From Phocoena phocoena (taxonomy: Eukaryota > Chordata > Mammalia > Artiodactyla > Phocoenidae), in NCBI RefSeq assembly GCF_963924675.1, contig NC_089225.1:111490313-111554312 (forward strand): a DNA stretch of 64,000 nucleotides, given 5' to 3'. The notes beneath the pieces were generated by a model that was given only the letters and a program-made list of their open reading frames with translations, had not been told where the DNA came from and ran no database searches. Positions 22,663-32,989 of the stretch are shown one piece after another. Both the position numbers and the translations under genes were made by a program. The stretch's first letter is position 1. The number at the start of each line of letters is the position of its first letter.

Positions 22663-24555
22663 ACAAAATGTCTTTGTTCCTTTGTTTGTAATGTACGTTT
22701 TTTCCTCTGGCTACTTCTAAGATTTTCTCTTTATCACTAGTTTTCAGAAATTTTACTATGATGCGCTTTGGTGTGGTTTTCTTTGTGTCTATTCAGATTA
22801 AGTTTTATTGGATTACTAAGATCTGTGGGTTATAGTTTTCACCAAATTTGAAATACCTCTGCCCATTTCCTCAAATATTATTTCTGACCCCTCTTCCTTT
22901 TCTGACTGTGATTACGCTATGTTAGGTGGCTTGATATTGTCGAACAGGTCACTCAGAATCTGGTCATTATTTTTCATTCTGTTTTTTTTTTTCTGTATGC
23001 CTTATATTGGATAGTTTCTGTTGTCATGTCTTTATATGCACTGATATTTCAGTTTTTAATAGTGTCTTAATCCACTCCAGTGAAAAATTTATATTTTAAA
23101 GATATTTATCTCTAGAAATTCCACTTGGTTCTTTTTCATATACTTTATTTCTTTCTTCATTATATTCATGTTTTCCCTTCAACCGTTGAGCATATTAAGA
23201 ATATATATGCTTTGAAATCACTTTCTTCTCATTTTACCATCTTGATAATATTGCTAATATCTGGTTCTGTTTTTGCTGACAGAGCTTTCTTCTTATATGT
23301 GTTCCATCTTCCTGCTTCTTAATAGGTCCAGTAATTTTTAATTAGATATCCAGACATTGTCATTTTTTTTTAGTGTTAGGGTTTTTTGTTTGTTGTTTGT
23401 TTGTTTTTTAAGAGTGTTAGGCTTTGTTCTGGTAGGCAATTAAGTTATTTGTGGATTAACTTGCTATTTTTGAGGTGTATATCTAATCTTTCTTAGTTTT
23501 TTTCTAGGGCTTTTAGCCCACTATGGCATGACCCTTCTGAAGTCTCTTTTGAAGACCCTGTGTACTCACAAGGTCTCTCCCCACTAGCTGGTGGTAAGTC
23601 AAAAGCTTTCTGGCTTTGAGCAACCCTGGGGATTGTTTGGCCTATAGGTTCCTGGTACCTTTTCTGCACCTGGAGGCTCTTCTTCATCCTGCCTTATAGA
23701 ATTTCACTCTATGCATATGTGGAGCAGTGTTCGTCCAGAGAAACTCTACCGAGGCTGCTCTTCTACAAGCGTTCTCAAGCTCTTTCTTCTCATAGTTTCT
23801 CCTCTCTGGCACTCGGCCATGAAAGTCCTCAGTTTCCCTCTCTTCAATGCTATGGTCTTCCTCTATTAGGGGCTTTACTCCCTGCCCTACAATCTGGAAA
23901 ATGCCTCTTGGAAGCAAGCCAAGGAACTCTTGTATCCACCTTGTTTGCTTCCTGTCTCTCCGGGACCATAGTCTTGCACTTCCTTTCCTCCAGTATCTGA
24001 AAACCTTTGCTTCATACAGTTTGTCCAGTTTTTACTCACTTACAGTAGAAAACTAAGTCTCAACTTTTTTACCCCCTTGTAGCCAGGTGCTGTATATGAT
24101 TTTTCATATATAATTATGATTATCACCCACAAATTTTGCTCCTTCTTTTTTAAATGTATCTAATTTTGTATATGGTTTATATGCTCCATAGGCTGCATTG
24201 GCTGTATCTTGAGTGGCATTTTTATATGATGGCATCTATTTTTCCAGAGGACATTAAGATTATTTCTGATTTTTTTCAGAATTATTATAAACATTTTGGG
24301 CTTAACTGTCCTCCTGATATCCTTGTTCCCCACCTTAGCTACTAACTCACTCCAACTTTTTCCAGTGTGGATTCTGCAAGAGAGAAGTCCATTCAGATGG
24401 TCCATGAGGAAAGGGCTCATGGTGGAGTAAGCTTGGTAAATATTGCACCCTAGATCCTCTTCCTGGTGAGTCTTAATGTACACTGGCTTGTTAAAGGCTT
24501 GAGGAATTTTGCATAAAGAAACCATATGTATCTTCTTTTTGTGGCCTTAATTTTT

Positions 24556-25690
24556 TTGGAAAGTTTGATATAATTTTATTGTTTTTTTGAAAACAACACC
24601 CAAAGAAGGACTAATTTCAGTTTCAAGCAGCAGAGCCTGGGGGCAGATGTCCCACCAGGCCTCTGCTCTGCTCTTCTACCGAGGCTGAGCTGGGGATTTG
24701 GATTCCAGTAGATGATCCTTGGCAGTTGTTGCCCAGTCCTCAAGTACTCTAGCCCAGAGGTCTGGAAGTGAGAGAACTCCCATTCCAGGGGCAGGGATGC
24801 AGACTCCATGGGGGTGGAAGCTGAGGCCCAGGACCTGGTAGGTTCCTGAGGAAAGGATATTGGAATGAGGTCAGCAGCCATAATGCCCCATGGAGACTCC
24901 AAGGGCTGGGGACATAGACTTGCTAGAAAACACGATGCTCTGACACTTTCCAAAGTCTTTGCTTCCCAGACCCTGGGAGAGGTGGTGGTGACATCCAGGG
25001 ATCACGAGGCTTGAAGCCCAGGGCCTCTGCCTGACCCACTAGAGTTGTGGAGAACAGTACTATAGGCTGCAGACTCTGAGATGTCCCCAGTGTCCTAGAC
25101 ACTGCTGTGTCCCTACTCTGGGGGATAGGCAGGCTGATGGGCAGCGTGGTGAGGGGCAGGCCAGATGCTGCCATAGGCTTGAGGTAACTGACCCTTAGGC
25201 AGGGGGACCTACAGAATCAGCAGAGCCTAGGCCCGCCCCCAGTGCTGGTTGCTGGTACAGAGAAAATGTCATGTTCCATCATGGTGTAGCATAGTTGTTC
25301 TGGTGGACGCCATGTGGTACTGGATGCTCCTGGAAAAGAAGGCTGCGGAAGAGTCTAGTGGTTCTCAGAGTTCACTGGAGAGACATCTTTCCTTTACTTC
25401 CTGTCTCCATAGTTTCTGGTCCCGTCATAGGGGTTGGTACCCAGTGTAAAGTTGAACTTACTGCAAAGATAGAGTTGCCTTGGGGTTTTGTATCTGCCCA
25501 AAGTGAAGATGTGGGCCTGGTCAGTAAGAATCCTGTCTCCACTCCGCATGCAGGGCCTGCCTGCCTTTGTTTGTCCCAAGCAAACTGGACATATGGTCAC
25601 CCTCTGCATAGAAACTACTCTTGTCCTGTGTGGAAGATGTTTGGAGGATAGAGAGATGAAGAGATTTGGTGAGGCCCAGAACTAAGCCTG
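24556..25690 (-). pseudogene. Candidate processed pseudogene, parent unknown
   Basis: On the minus strand the block ends with an AATAAA near 24580, then about 20 bases later a short A run at 24552-24558, as in a retrocopied mRNA 3' end. It is GC-richer than the L1 to its left. Near 25609-25394 a frame ends in a basic, hydrophilic tail (...LGTNPYDGTRNYGDRK, stop), and two further frames of 83 and 125 codons lie downstream at 25174-24923 and 24953-24576. I do not recognise the parent. No introns or target duplication could be shown, so it may equally be an unidentified repeat. Confidence 0.35.
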
Positions 25691-26003
25691 TGCAGATGGA
25701 AAGGAAGAAAACGGTTCAAGGGATGTTCATAGAAATTCAGCACCATATTCAGCCCATCGAACTATCCCATTCCACTCAGGTATCCTTGGCTGGGCCTCTC
25801 AGGAAAATACTTGCAGTTCATCAAAACTATCGTGCTCTCCTGACTTCCTGCCTTAGCTAATGCCATTCCCTCTGCAAGAAATGCCTTCTGCCCTTGACCA
25901 TCTTTTCTTCCATGTGAGCTTCTCTGAGGCTTAAGCTTTGCCTGGCATTTCATTTCCTGGCCAACAAACAGTTTCCAAATCAGTGAATCAAACCAAATGA
26001 AGA

Positions 26004-26315
26004 AGTGAAATAAGTCAGAGAAAGATAAATCCTATATGATATCACTTACATGTGGAATCTAAAAAAAGACAACAGACTAGTGAATATAACAAAAAAGAAG
26101 CAGACTCACAGATATAGAGAACAAACTAGTGGTTACCAGTGGGGGAGGAGCAATAAAGACTGGGGAGTGGGAGATACAAACTATTAGGTGCAAGACAAGC
26201 TCAAGGATGTATTGTACAACACGGGGGATACAGCCAATGTTTTGTAATAACTGTAAATGGAAAATAACTTATAAAAATTGTATAAAAATTAAAAAGTAAA
26301 AACATTTAAAAAAAA
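26004..26315 (+). mobile_element. 5'-truncated L1 3' end
   Basis: GAAATAAGTCAGAGAAAGAT, GATATCACTTACATGTGGAA, CTAGTGGTTACCAGTGGGGG, AATGTTTTGTAATAACTGTA and an A-rich end are sense L1 3' sequence. It splits an older segment that has a second, uninterrupted copy at 27275-27445, which serves as a natural empty-site comparison. Confidence 0.88.
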
Positions 26316-26429
26316 ACAAGAGTATATGAACTCTACTGGGAGACGAATGATCCATCTCTTGGCAGTGACCTGGGTGTGGCCAGGGATTCCCAGTGATAGT
26401 GAGGGACCACTTCACGCTCTCCCCTGCAT

Positions 26430-26545
26430 GATCTCATGTTTGTCCGTCTTGCCATCTTATCAATTTGCTCTGTCTCACAGCTACTTGTGTCAATAATCAT
26501 TACATAGAGGCACTTAATAAGTAAATATTTGTTCAATGAATACAG
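26430..26545 (+). mobile_element. L2 LINE 3' end fragment
   Basis: ATTACATAGAGGCACTTAAT followed by AAATATTTGTTCAATGAAT matches the L2 3' terminus (ATAGTAGGTGCTCAATAAAT...TTGTTGAATGAAT). Only the terminal part is clear. Confidence 0.55.
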
Positions 26546-26634
26546 CGGTAAGCAAATGAACCTCCAGCCAGCAGCTCAGAAATCAGCTGATAAAAAGATT
26601 TCCTACCTGGAAATGACCGGCCCGTGGAACAGGA

Positions 26635-27040
26635 TTGGTTGGCTAAAACTTTTGTTTCAGGGACTTCCCTGGTGGCGTGGTGGTTAAGAATCTGCCTGCC
26701 AGTGCCAGGAACATGGGTTCAATCCCTGGTCTGGGGAGATCCCACATGCTGTGGAGCAGCTAAGCCCGTGCACCACAACTACTGAGCCCACATGCCGCAA
26801 CTACTGAGCCCACGCACCTAAAGCCTGTGCTCCGCAACGAGAGAGTCCACCGCAGTAAGAAGCCTGTGCACTGCAACTAAGAGTAGCCCACGCTCACCAC
26901 AACTAGAGAAAGCCCACGTGCAGCAACAAAGACCCGACACAACCGTAAATAAATAAATAAATTTATTTAAAAAAAAATTTGTTCGGGTTTTTCCATAAAA
27001 TGTTACAGAAAAACCCGAACGAACTTTTTAGCCACCCCAA
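26635..27040. mobile_element. Mariner-type MITE split by a SINE
   Basis: The right arm carries the hairpin GTTCGGGTTTTTC / GAAAAACCCGAAC (26981-26993 and 27008-27020) followed by GAACTTTTTAGCCACCCCAA, ending at 27040. The left arm TTGGTTGGCTAAAACTTTTG begins at 26635 and is its inverted counterpart. Together they match a small mariner-derived palindromic element of the kind seen in cetartiodactyls (TTGGGTTGGCCAAAAAGTTC type ends). The SINE at 26660-26977 lies between the end of the left arm and the hairpin. The host element without the SINE would be roughly 80-90 bp. Confidence 0.88.
26660..26977 (+). mobile_element. CHR-type SINE, long form, inside mariner MITE
   Basis: Head GGGACTTCCCTGGTGGCGTG, then AGATCCCACATGCTGTGGAG, two tandem CAACTACTGAGCCCAC modules, GAGTAGCCCACGCTCACCAC, CAACTAGAGAAAGCCCACG, and an (AAAT)n/A tail. 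It is the older, longer CHR form. Flanks ACTTTTGTTTC on the left and ATTTGTTC on the right are both MITE sequence, consistent with a worn target duplication. Confidence 0.93.
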
Positions 27041-28184
27041 TGTCAGGTAATTGGGGTGCTCTGGGAAGAGCCCCTCTCCTTACACATTCCTCCCATGCCC
27101 AGGATGCTGGTGGAGTCATGGAGGAAAGTCGGACTTGTTGGTGGGGAGACACGGTGGTGGGGAGGCCGGTGGGGACTGCCAGGCTCGAGTCGCCCTGATG
27201 CACACCATGCGCTCCAAGGCCTCTCATCATTTTAACAGATCTGTAATAAATGTGTAAGACACATGGGTTGTATTTTATGCTGCAGGGCTTAAACTAATTT
27301 ACCAGGCATGTCCATTTTCTTGGCCAATAAATGTTTTCCAAAGCAATGAATAAAATTCAATGAGGCAACAGACTCTTTACCTAGTGGGATGAACAGCCTC
27401 CTGTTTGCAGTGATGGTGCCTGGAGGTGTCCAGATGTTCTGGGGAGCAGAATAGTAGCAGTGGTACCGCAGCTGCTCCCCAGACCCAACACTGGATTGGC
27501 CTATGTCGTCAGACAGGCATTTTTACTGGCTTTTATTTTCTCCATGAAATTTTTAAGTTGTTTGATGGAATTGGCTGCATTAATCAAACAGTTGTTTCTC
27601 AGAGACATCATTTATGTTTGCTAGAGCCAGAGAGGGATCTGTAGGCATTATCTTTACTTGCTGAAAGTAAACTCTGAACCAGAGAGTGAAACGCCATTGG
27701 TTTTATTTCATTGCATCGCCCCAAGGACAAATTCTAACCCCTTCTGGATTCATAGTTGGTCTTGCGACAAAGTAGGAGCAAAGAAACTGGAGGGAATGTT
27801 GGGACATGTGAAGGAAGAAAGGAGAAAATTCTCAGTCTTCAAAGCATAAGGAACAAATAAGGAAAACCACTTGTCTCCAGGCCGGACCCAGGGACAAGCA
27901 CACCTTCTTCTACTAAGAAGGGGAGGTTTGTCTTGTTAATGACTCATCTCCCCACCAAAGTTCAAGGCACTTTTACTCAACCAAAGGGCAAGATGACACT
28001 GGGCTTGAAGACTAGGCATTTTCCAGCCAGGTACCTAGGACGCTGGTAGTTACTTATTGACATGGCTCCCAGATATCACATGTAACAAAATCGTGTGGGT
28101 AATGCATCATAGATTGTTACTAAAGGCTATGTCTATTTTAAGATAGCATTCATTATTTCTGCAGAGAATAAAGTAATATATGAA
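27041..28184. other. Unassigned sequence, one duplicated segment
   Basis: No gene is seen. The part 27275-27445 is similar to 25920-26003 joined to 26320-26395, where the first copy carries the L1. The rest is unassigned, with open frames under 80 codons. Confidence 0.45.
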
Positions 28185-28840
28185 GCTAGGTTTTAAAAAA
28201 GGAAATATATAGAAAAGTATGAAAAGTAAAATGCAAACACCTATAAGCACACAATTCAGACATAACTTCTGATAACATTTTCTTTTTTGCGGTACGCGGG
28301 CCTCTCACTGTTGTGGCCTCTCCCGTTGCGGAGCACAGGCTCCGGACGCACAGGCTCAGCGGCCATGGCTCACGGGCCCAGCCGCTCCGCGGCATGTGGG
28401 ATCTTCCCGGACCGGGGCACAAACCCGTGTCCCCCGCACCAGCAGGCAGACTCTCAACCACTGCGCCACCAGGGAAGCCCGTGCCAACGTTTTGAACGTT
28501 CTCTCTTTGTGTTTTTTAGATGTTCTCTATGACCTTGAAATTTTATGAGAACATAATTTTTATAGATTCGTAGTTTTCAGTATTCTGCGTGTACCATAAA
28601 TTATCTGGTCATTCTTCCACCATTGGTCATTTAGATTGTTCTTTTTCTCACTAAAAAGGCACGCTTGTACCAAAATCTAGGCCCTATTTTTTATTCTTTT
28701 ACAGGACACAATTTTAGAGGTGAGACTATGGGAGTCAAAGAATATCGCCTCTTTCAGGATCTTGGTCCATACTGCCACACACTAAACTAACAGAGCATCC
28801 TAACAGCCTGTTAATTTACCAAGAAAAATAATCAAACTCA
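28185..28840 (-). mobile_element. Old L1 fragment (antisense), split by SINE
   Basis: After the SINE, GGTCATTCTTCCACCATTGG, TCATTTAGATTGTTCTTTTT, GTGAGACTATGGGAGTCAAA and CCATACTGCCACACACTAAA follow the antisense L1M 3' region (GGACATTTAGGTTG..., GGTCAAAGGATATG..., TTGCCAAATTGCCC). The part left of the SINE (AAAGGAAATATATAGAAAAG) is a plausible continuation but weaker. Confidence 0.6.
28283..28480 (-). mobile_element. CHR-type SINE, short form (antisense)
   Basis: The right end GCGCCACCAGGGAAGCCC is the CHR head in reverse. Leftward come CTTCCCGGACCGGGGCAC, GCGGCCATGGCTCACGGGCC and GCGGTACGCGGGCCTCTCAC, then a short T run. The flanks AACATTTT and AACGTTTT may be the target duplication. It retains many CpGs, suggesting modest age. 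Confidence 0.95.
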
Positions 28841-29984
28841 TTGTGAAGACCTCTACACTCTGGTCATTTGATTCATTTTTCCTCGAAACTTTCAACCAAA
28901 TTTCTTGAAATCCACATGAAGTGAAATAGAAAGTTTTGCCATAGATAGAACAGATCATTTTCTATTTTATGAAAAACATTTTTCAATTTGCTGAATGGCT
29001 TAGTGCTAGGTCGCACTGCGTGACAGTGATCTCAAAGAGCTTCAGACTTCTAAGTAGGCACGCAACCTCTTCCGCGCGCAGAGACGAGGCGGACATTCAG
29101 GCAGCACACAACTTCCGAAAGCCTTTCCCAGAAAACCGCCTCAGATTTGGTTTTCAGCACTAGGCATACAAAGGTTAATTCAAATTGCATTGGATAAAAT
29201 AATTTGTATGGTTTGTATTATGTTAACCTGAGGTTATCATTGACTCTACAGGGCTGTGGTTTACCCTTCGGTTCAGTCTTCCAGATAAATCAGACCGCGC
29301 CATCAGCACTGAACTTGTTAGCTTCAGTTGAATAGGTTTTCTTTTTCAGTCTTGAAATTCCTACGTCTTTATGTAACTTCCCCGCTAACTATGACAAAAA
29401 TAAATAAATGCATTCCCCCAAGTGAGTAAAGAAAGAAAGACAAGCAGAGAAAATGACGTGTGCACCCTCCAAGTGAGCTCCTGATTAAAGATCGGAAGGG
29501 CTAGAACAACAGTGTCCTTAAGATCCAGTGGCATGTGGTTACCCTTCCACCCTGTTTTTTTGGAAAAAAACATTTGAATGAAACACTTTACAAATATTTA
29601 TATGCTAGCAATTGTGTTAGAACAATAGCCATGGTCTGCATGACCTGATTTGAGCCAGGAAATTTGGGGTTAAGGCAGCAGGAATGTCACTCTTGGTGCG
29701 CCTGGTGCCATATTGTAAATCGTGGATGATCACCTACTATTTTGAGGCCCCTGGACAGAAAACTTCAGCACAGAGATTGCATACATGTTTCTGCTGGTGC
29801 ATAGATCAGATGGTGAAGTAAAGCCAGGACAATGGCACGATTTCAAGGTATTTTGTCCCATACATACTGCCTGCCTCCATGCTACTGTCTTGAAAAGGAA
29901 GGGAAGGGGATGCACCACCCTCTCGAGATGCCACATTTGATGGGACCAGGCTACCATTGACGGTGCTTGAAAATTTGCTCTAAC
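28841..29984. other. Unassigned sequence with CpG-containing patch
   Basis: A patch at about 29005-29110 (GTCGCACTGCGTGACAGTG, CTCTTCCGCGCGCAGAGACG, GAGGCGGACATTC) is CpG-dense within AT-rich surroundings. A 64-codon frame covers it, but nothing recognisable is encoded. The rest is unassigned. Confidence 0.45.
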
Positions 29985-30460
29985 TTGCTGATTCATTCTT
30001 CTCAGTGCTTGGAATACACAGTGAGAAAACAGACACAGCCTCCTGGCCTTGGGGCACTTGCATTCTATGGGAAAGCAAATCATAAACACCGTAAATAAAT
30101 GAAATTTTTAAAAATAGAAAATAATTTTCGTTAGCTGCGAGGCGACGTGTGATGGAGAAAACAGAGCAAAGTGAGGAGAATCAGCCCAAACACAGTAGAC
30201 CTGGCCGGCCTCGTTGAGAAGGTGATGGGACAAAGATTTGCAGGGGATGAGAACCTCCCCTGTGGCTCCCTGGGAGAAGAGAATGTCGCATAAAGGCCCT
30301 GACCTGGGTTCTGGAGGGAGTGAGGATGGGACCAGGGTAAGCCTCAAGGTGAGAAGGGTCTTTCTCCATGAGGGGACAGGCCATGGAGTCATTGCAAGGA
30401 CTTGAGATTTGCTCTGAGAGATGCATAACCATTGGAGATTTAGAGCTGAAATGACCCACA
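29985..30460 (+). mobile_element. Ancient interspersed repeat, family unsure
   Basis: The order CTGATTCATTCTTCTCAGTG, CTTGGAATACACAGTGAGAA, AACAGACACAGCCTCCTGGC, a GCACTTGCATTCTATGG-like part, TAAATAAATGAAAT, and much later ACAGGCCATGGAGTCATTGC and AACCATTGGAGATTT tracks a long mammal-wide repeat that I know by text (GCTTACATTCTAGTGGGG..., GGCCATGGTAAGGACTTTGG, AAGCCATTGGAGG). I cannot name it securely. Confidence 0.5.
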
Positions 30461-32175
30461 AGGCCATTTCCAGCATCGCTGCCAGAGGTATCTGGGTCCT
30501 GGCTGGTGCCCATCCTCCCGGCGGGAACCTCGGATGTTTGAGCCCCCTTGCAGCTGGAATTCCTCTCTCTGGAGCCAGAGACCCCAGACTCCCTCCCGGG
30601 CCCACGTTCTGCCTGTTGGATCAGCAAAGGTGCAATAACTCTATGGACTGTTGAGTTTAAAGGAACCACATCCTCGTTAAAGTTACTGAGAGCTGAGGCC
30701 CCGCTCCCCCAAGGCTGTGTCGCTCCATTCCCATCTGCTGCGGCAAAGGCCTGGGCTTTGGGTGAGGGGTGGGCAGTGGTCACTTGTCTAGAAACGCACC
30801 CTGTGGTCCCTGCCTCTCTGAGTCTGGGTGGTGGGCTGTGGGAGAGGTGGCCGGACATCACCAATTTCCAGGCTGAAAATTATATTCCCCACACATGAGT
30901 TAATCTTCCCAGGAAAGGAAGAAATACGTGTTACTGCATATTTCTTGATACTTTCTTTTAAAGCACAAGGTCTTTTATCTCCAGGGTGACTATGGATGAA
31001 ATATCACTAGCTTCATATTTCAAGATAATCCCCTTCCAGCAAATGTTCTCCCAGGAATAAAGACCTGGAAAGCACACACTGTTATAACTGCATTTTCTTT
31101 CTTTGTATAAACACATCCCTCTGAGCTCTGTCTGATTGCTGGGTCCCAGCGTGTAACGGTCACTGCTGGACCAAAAGGTCTGGCTTTTCATTTTCTAGAT
31201 AGGCCGGCAAGGTTAACAAGTTAATCAAGTCCTATCTATCAGACTCCTGAGTCCATTTCGTCTTCCCTGTGGCTCAGGGTTATAATTATTCTTTACGGAC
31301 TCTCGGCGTTTCTTTAGATCTGATTTCCTTGAACTCCCCTCCCGTTTCCTGAAAGCCAGGGCTCAGAGGAGAGAGAGGTGAGTTCTGTGGAAAGATGTCT
31401 GCTACTCATTTCCACCTGGGTGTGGCAAAGGTCAGTCTGAAGGAATATGCTTAAATATTCAAGATTTTAATCTGTTCACTGGTTCCTGCCCCTCTCGGGC
31501 AGACGTAAGGTGGAAAGCTCGTGGTCCCCAGGGAGCTCCAGCCCCTATGCACAAGTTAGTGGGAGCCAGCTTCTGACCTCCTGGCAGCTCCAGATTTTTA
31601 CCTGAAAAACAGGAGCAATGTCCTTTGAACCCTGTGCACATATGAAGATAAACTACAGTAATTTATGTGACAGTGTCTTGAAAATAGAGACAACAAAATA
31701 CAGACAGATAAGCCATGGTCTTGGTTGCTACGTTGTTATGGTCTCCCTCTGCAATGCACCCAACAGGTAAGGAACAGGGACTAAATTAGCCAGACCCTCT
31801 CTTTTTAGGGAAGATTCATTTATCAGGTTCTTTGACTGTGAGCCTGGGAGACCCAGCATCTGACCCTGAGATGATTAAATAGAGGGGAAATGAGGATGCC
31901 TATCTCTGTGCAAGACATGAGGTGAGATACTGCGGACCCTGAAATGGGGATGTGTCAGGCTGAAAAACTCTTAGAGCAGGTTCCCCGGGCCACAGACATC
32001 TCCCCCCCAAGACCAGCCCCCTGTCTCTAAAGGAATGGCCAGAGCCTAGCTTTCTATTCTAGCGGGTTGCCCCATGCTACACGCCCATGACCTCTGACTC
32101 CCTCTAGCTCTCTCCTTGCTCGCCTGAATTTCAAACTTTGGTCAAGGAGGTTTTGTCTATAAACGTACAGAGTAC
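30461..32175. other. Unassigned sequence
   Basis: Overlapping open frames occur at 30108-30605 (165 codons) and 30181-30864 (227 codons) on the minus strand, in two different frames. They cover GC-rich unique and repeat-derived sequence, and their products resemble no known protein. No splice or promoter context is visible. Confidence 0.5.
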
Positions 32176-32260
32176 AGGTGTGTGCGTGTGTGTGTGTGTG
32201 AGTGTGTGTGTGCGTGTGCGCACGTATACGTGTGCGTATGTGTGCATACGTGTGTATCTT
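32176..32260. repeat. Imperfect (TG)n / alternating purine-pyrimidine tract
   Basis: Mostly TG units with CG and AC interruptions (GTGCGTGTG, GCGCACGTATACGTG). Strictly alternating purine-pyrimidine runs like this favour Z-DNA. Confidence 0.85.
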
Positions 32261-32985
32261 TTTAAAGGACTGGGAATCTTTTGAGCAAGCCACTGGCCAG
32301 GGATTACTTCTCTACTGCCCTCTCTTGAAGATGGCCATTGAGTGACCAATGAGATATGAACTTGGAGAAAAACACAATGGCCTTGGGGACCATGGAGGGT
32401 GCCCCTCTGTAAAAGCTGATGTGTTTCTGTTCAAACCGGTGCAGAAGGGAATGGAGTAAAGGACAGGGAAGCACACATGCGTGACTTCCACATTAGCCAA
32501 CTCACCTGAGAAGGAAGGCAGGCACGCCAGAAGGTCCCTGTGACTACCCCTAACCTGGGTGATCGAGGCAGAGCCGGACAGGCAGAGGTCTGATGCCAGG
32601 GACCATGCCACAGGCAGATTCCTCTGAGACACTCGTGCTTGATGGCTATGCCAGGAAAGGCAAACAAGCAAACGAAACAAACCAGGGCTGTCTCTGCCAA
32701 ATACACAGGAAAAACAAAAAACACTGTAGCATCCAAGGTACCCAGGCATCTCCTGACTCCTTGGTCCACCCCTGCATATCAACTCCCCACATCCTAAACA
32801 TTCCTTCTGCCCAGATGAGTAACTGGTTAACTAACAAGGTTAGTTCTTCCATCCTAACCTTGAACAAACCTCTCTGAGACCTAAACACTAACTTCAGAAT
32901 CCACCTCTATCTCAACACTGGGCAGGTGTCAACTCCCCTCTGCAAGGATTTAAAAAACAGCACATCAACCACAACTGCCCAAGCA
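32261..32985. other. Unassigned sequence
   Basis: A 156-codon minus-strand frame (32312-32782) is present but shows no recognisable domain and overlaps frames in other phases. No repeat is identified. Confidence 0.4.
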
Positions 32986-32989
32986 TGTA

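Larger units (their letters stand above)
18140..24060 (-). mobile_element. Old L1M-type LINE, long antisense copy, interrupted
   Basis: The AT-rich block reads as antisense L1 from its 3' part to its 5' end. The ORF2 reverse-transcriptase region is seen at about 18500-20400 (GAGATAACATGGTCCTGGTG, TTTTCTCTACTGTTTTGCTG), and the endonuclease side at 20640-21240 (TGTGTATTCTGCAGTTTTGG, GTCCATTTCTCCTTTACG, TTTTGTAGGCAGCACACAC). The upstream 5' region of mammalian L1M follows at about 21500-23700 (GGTTGCTCTAGTGTTTGAAA, GGTCTGCTGGTAACAAATTC, TTTCTCTTTATCACTAGTTT). Reading frames are destroyed. It is interrupted by a SINE, a DNA transposon and another L1 3' end. The segment 18340-18480 and the outer limits are uncertain. 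Confidence 0.8.

Noticed and set aside
26978..27040. Strong hairpin GTTCGGGTTTTTC / GAAAAACCCGAAC considered as a microRNA precursor or terminator
   Set aside because: It is explained by the palindromic structure of a mariner MITE whose other arm lies across the SINE.
30181..30864. 227-codon minus-strand open frame
   Set aside because: It overlaps a 165-codon frame in another phase on the same strand and runs through sequence that looks like an ancient repeat; no protein family is recognisable.
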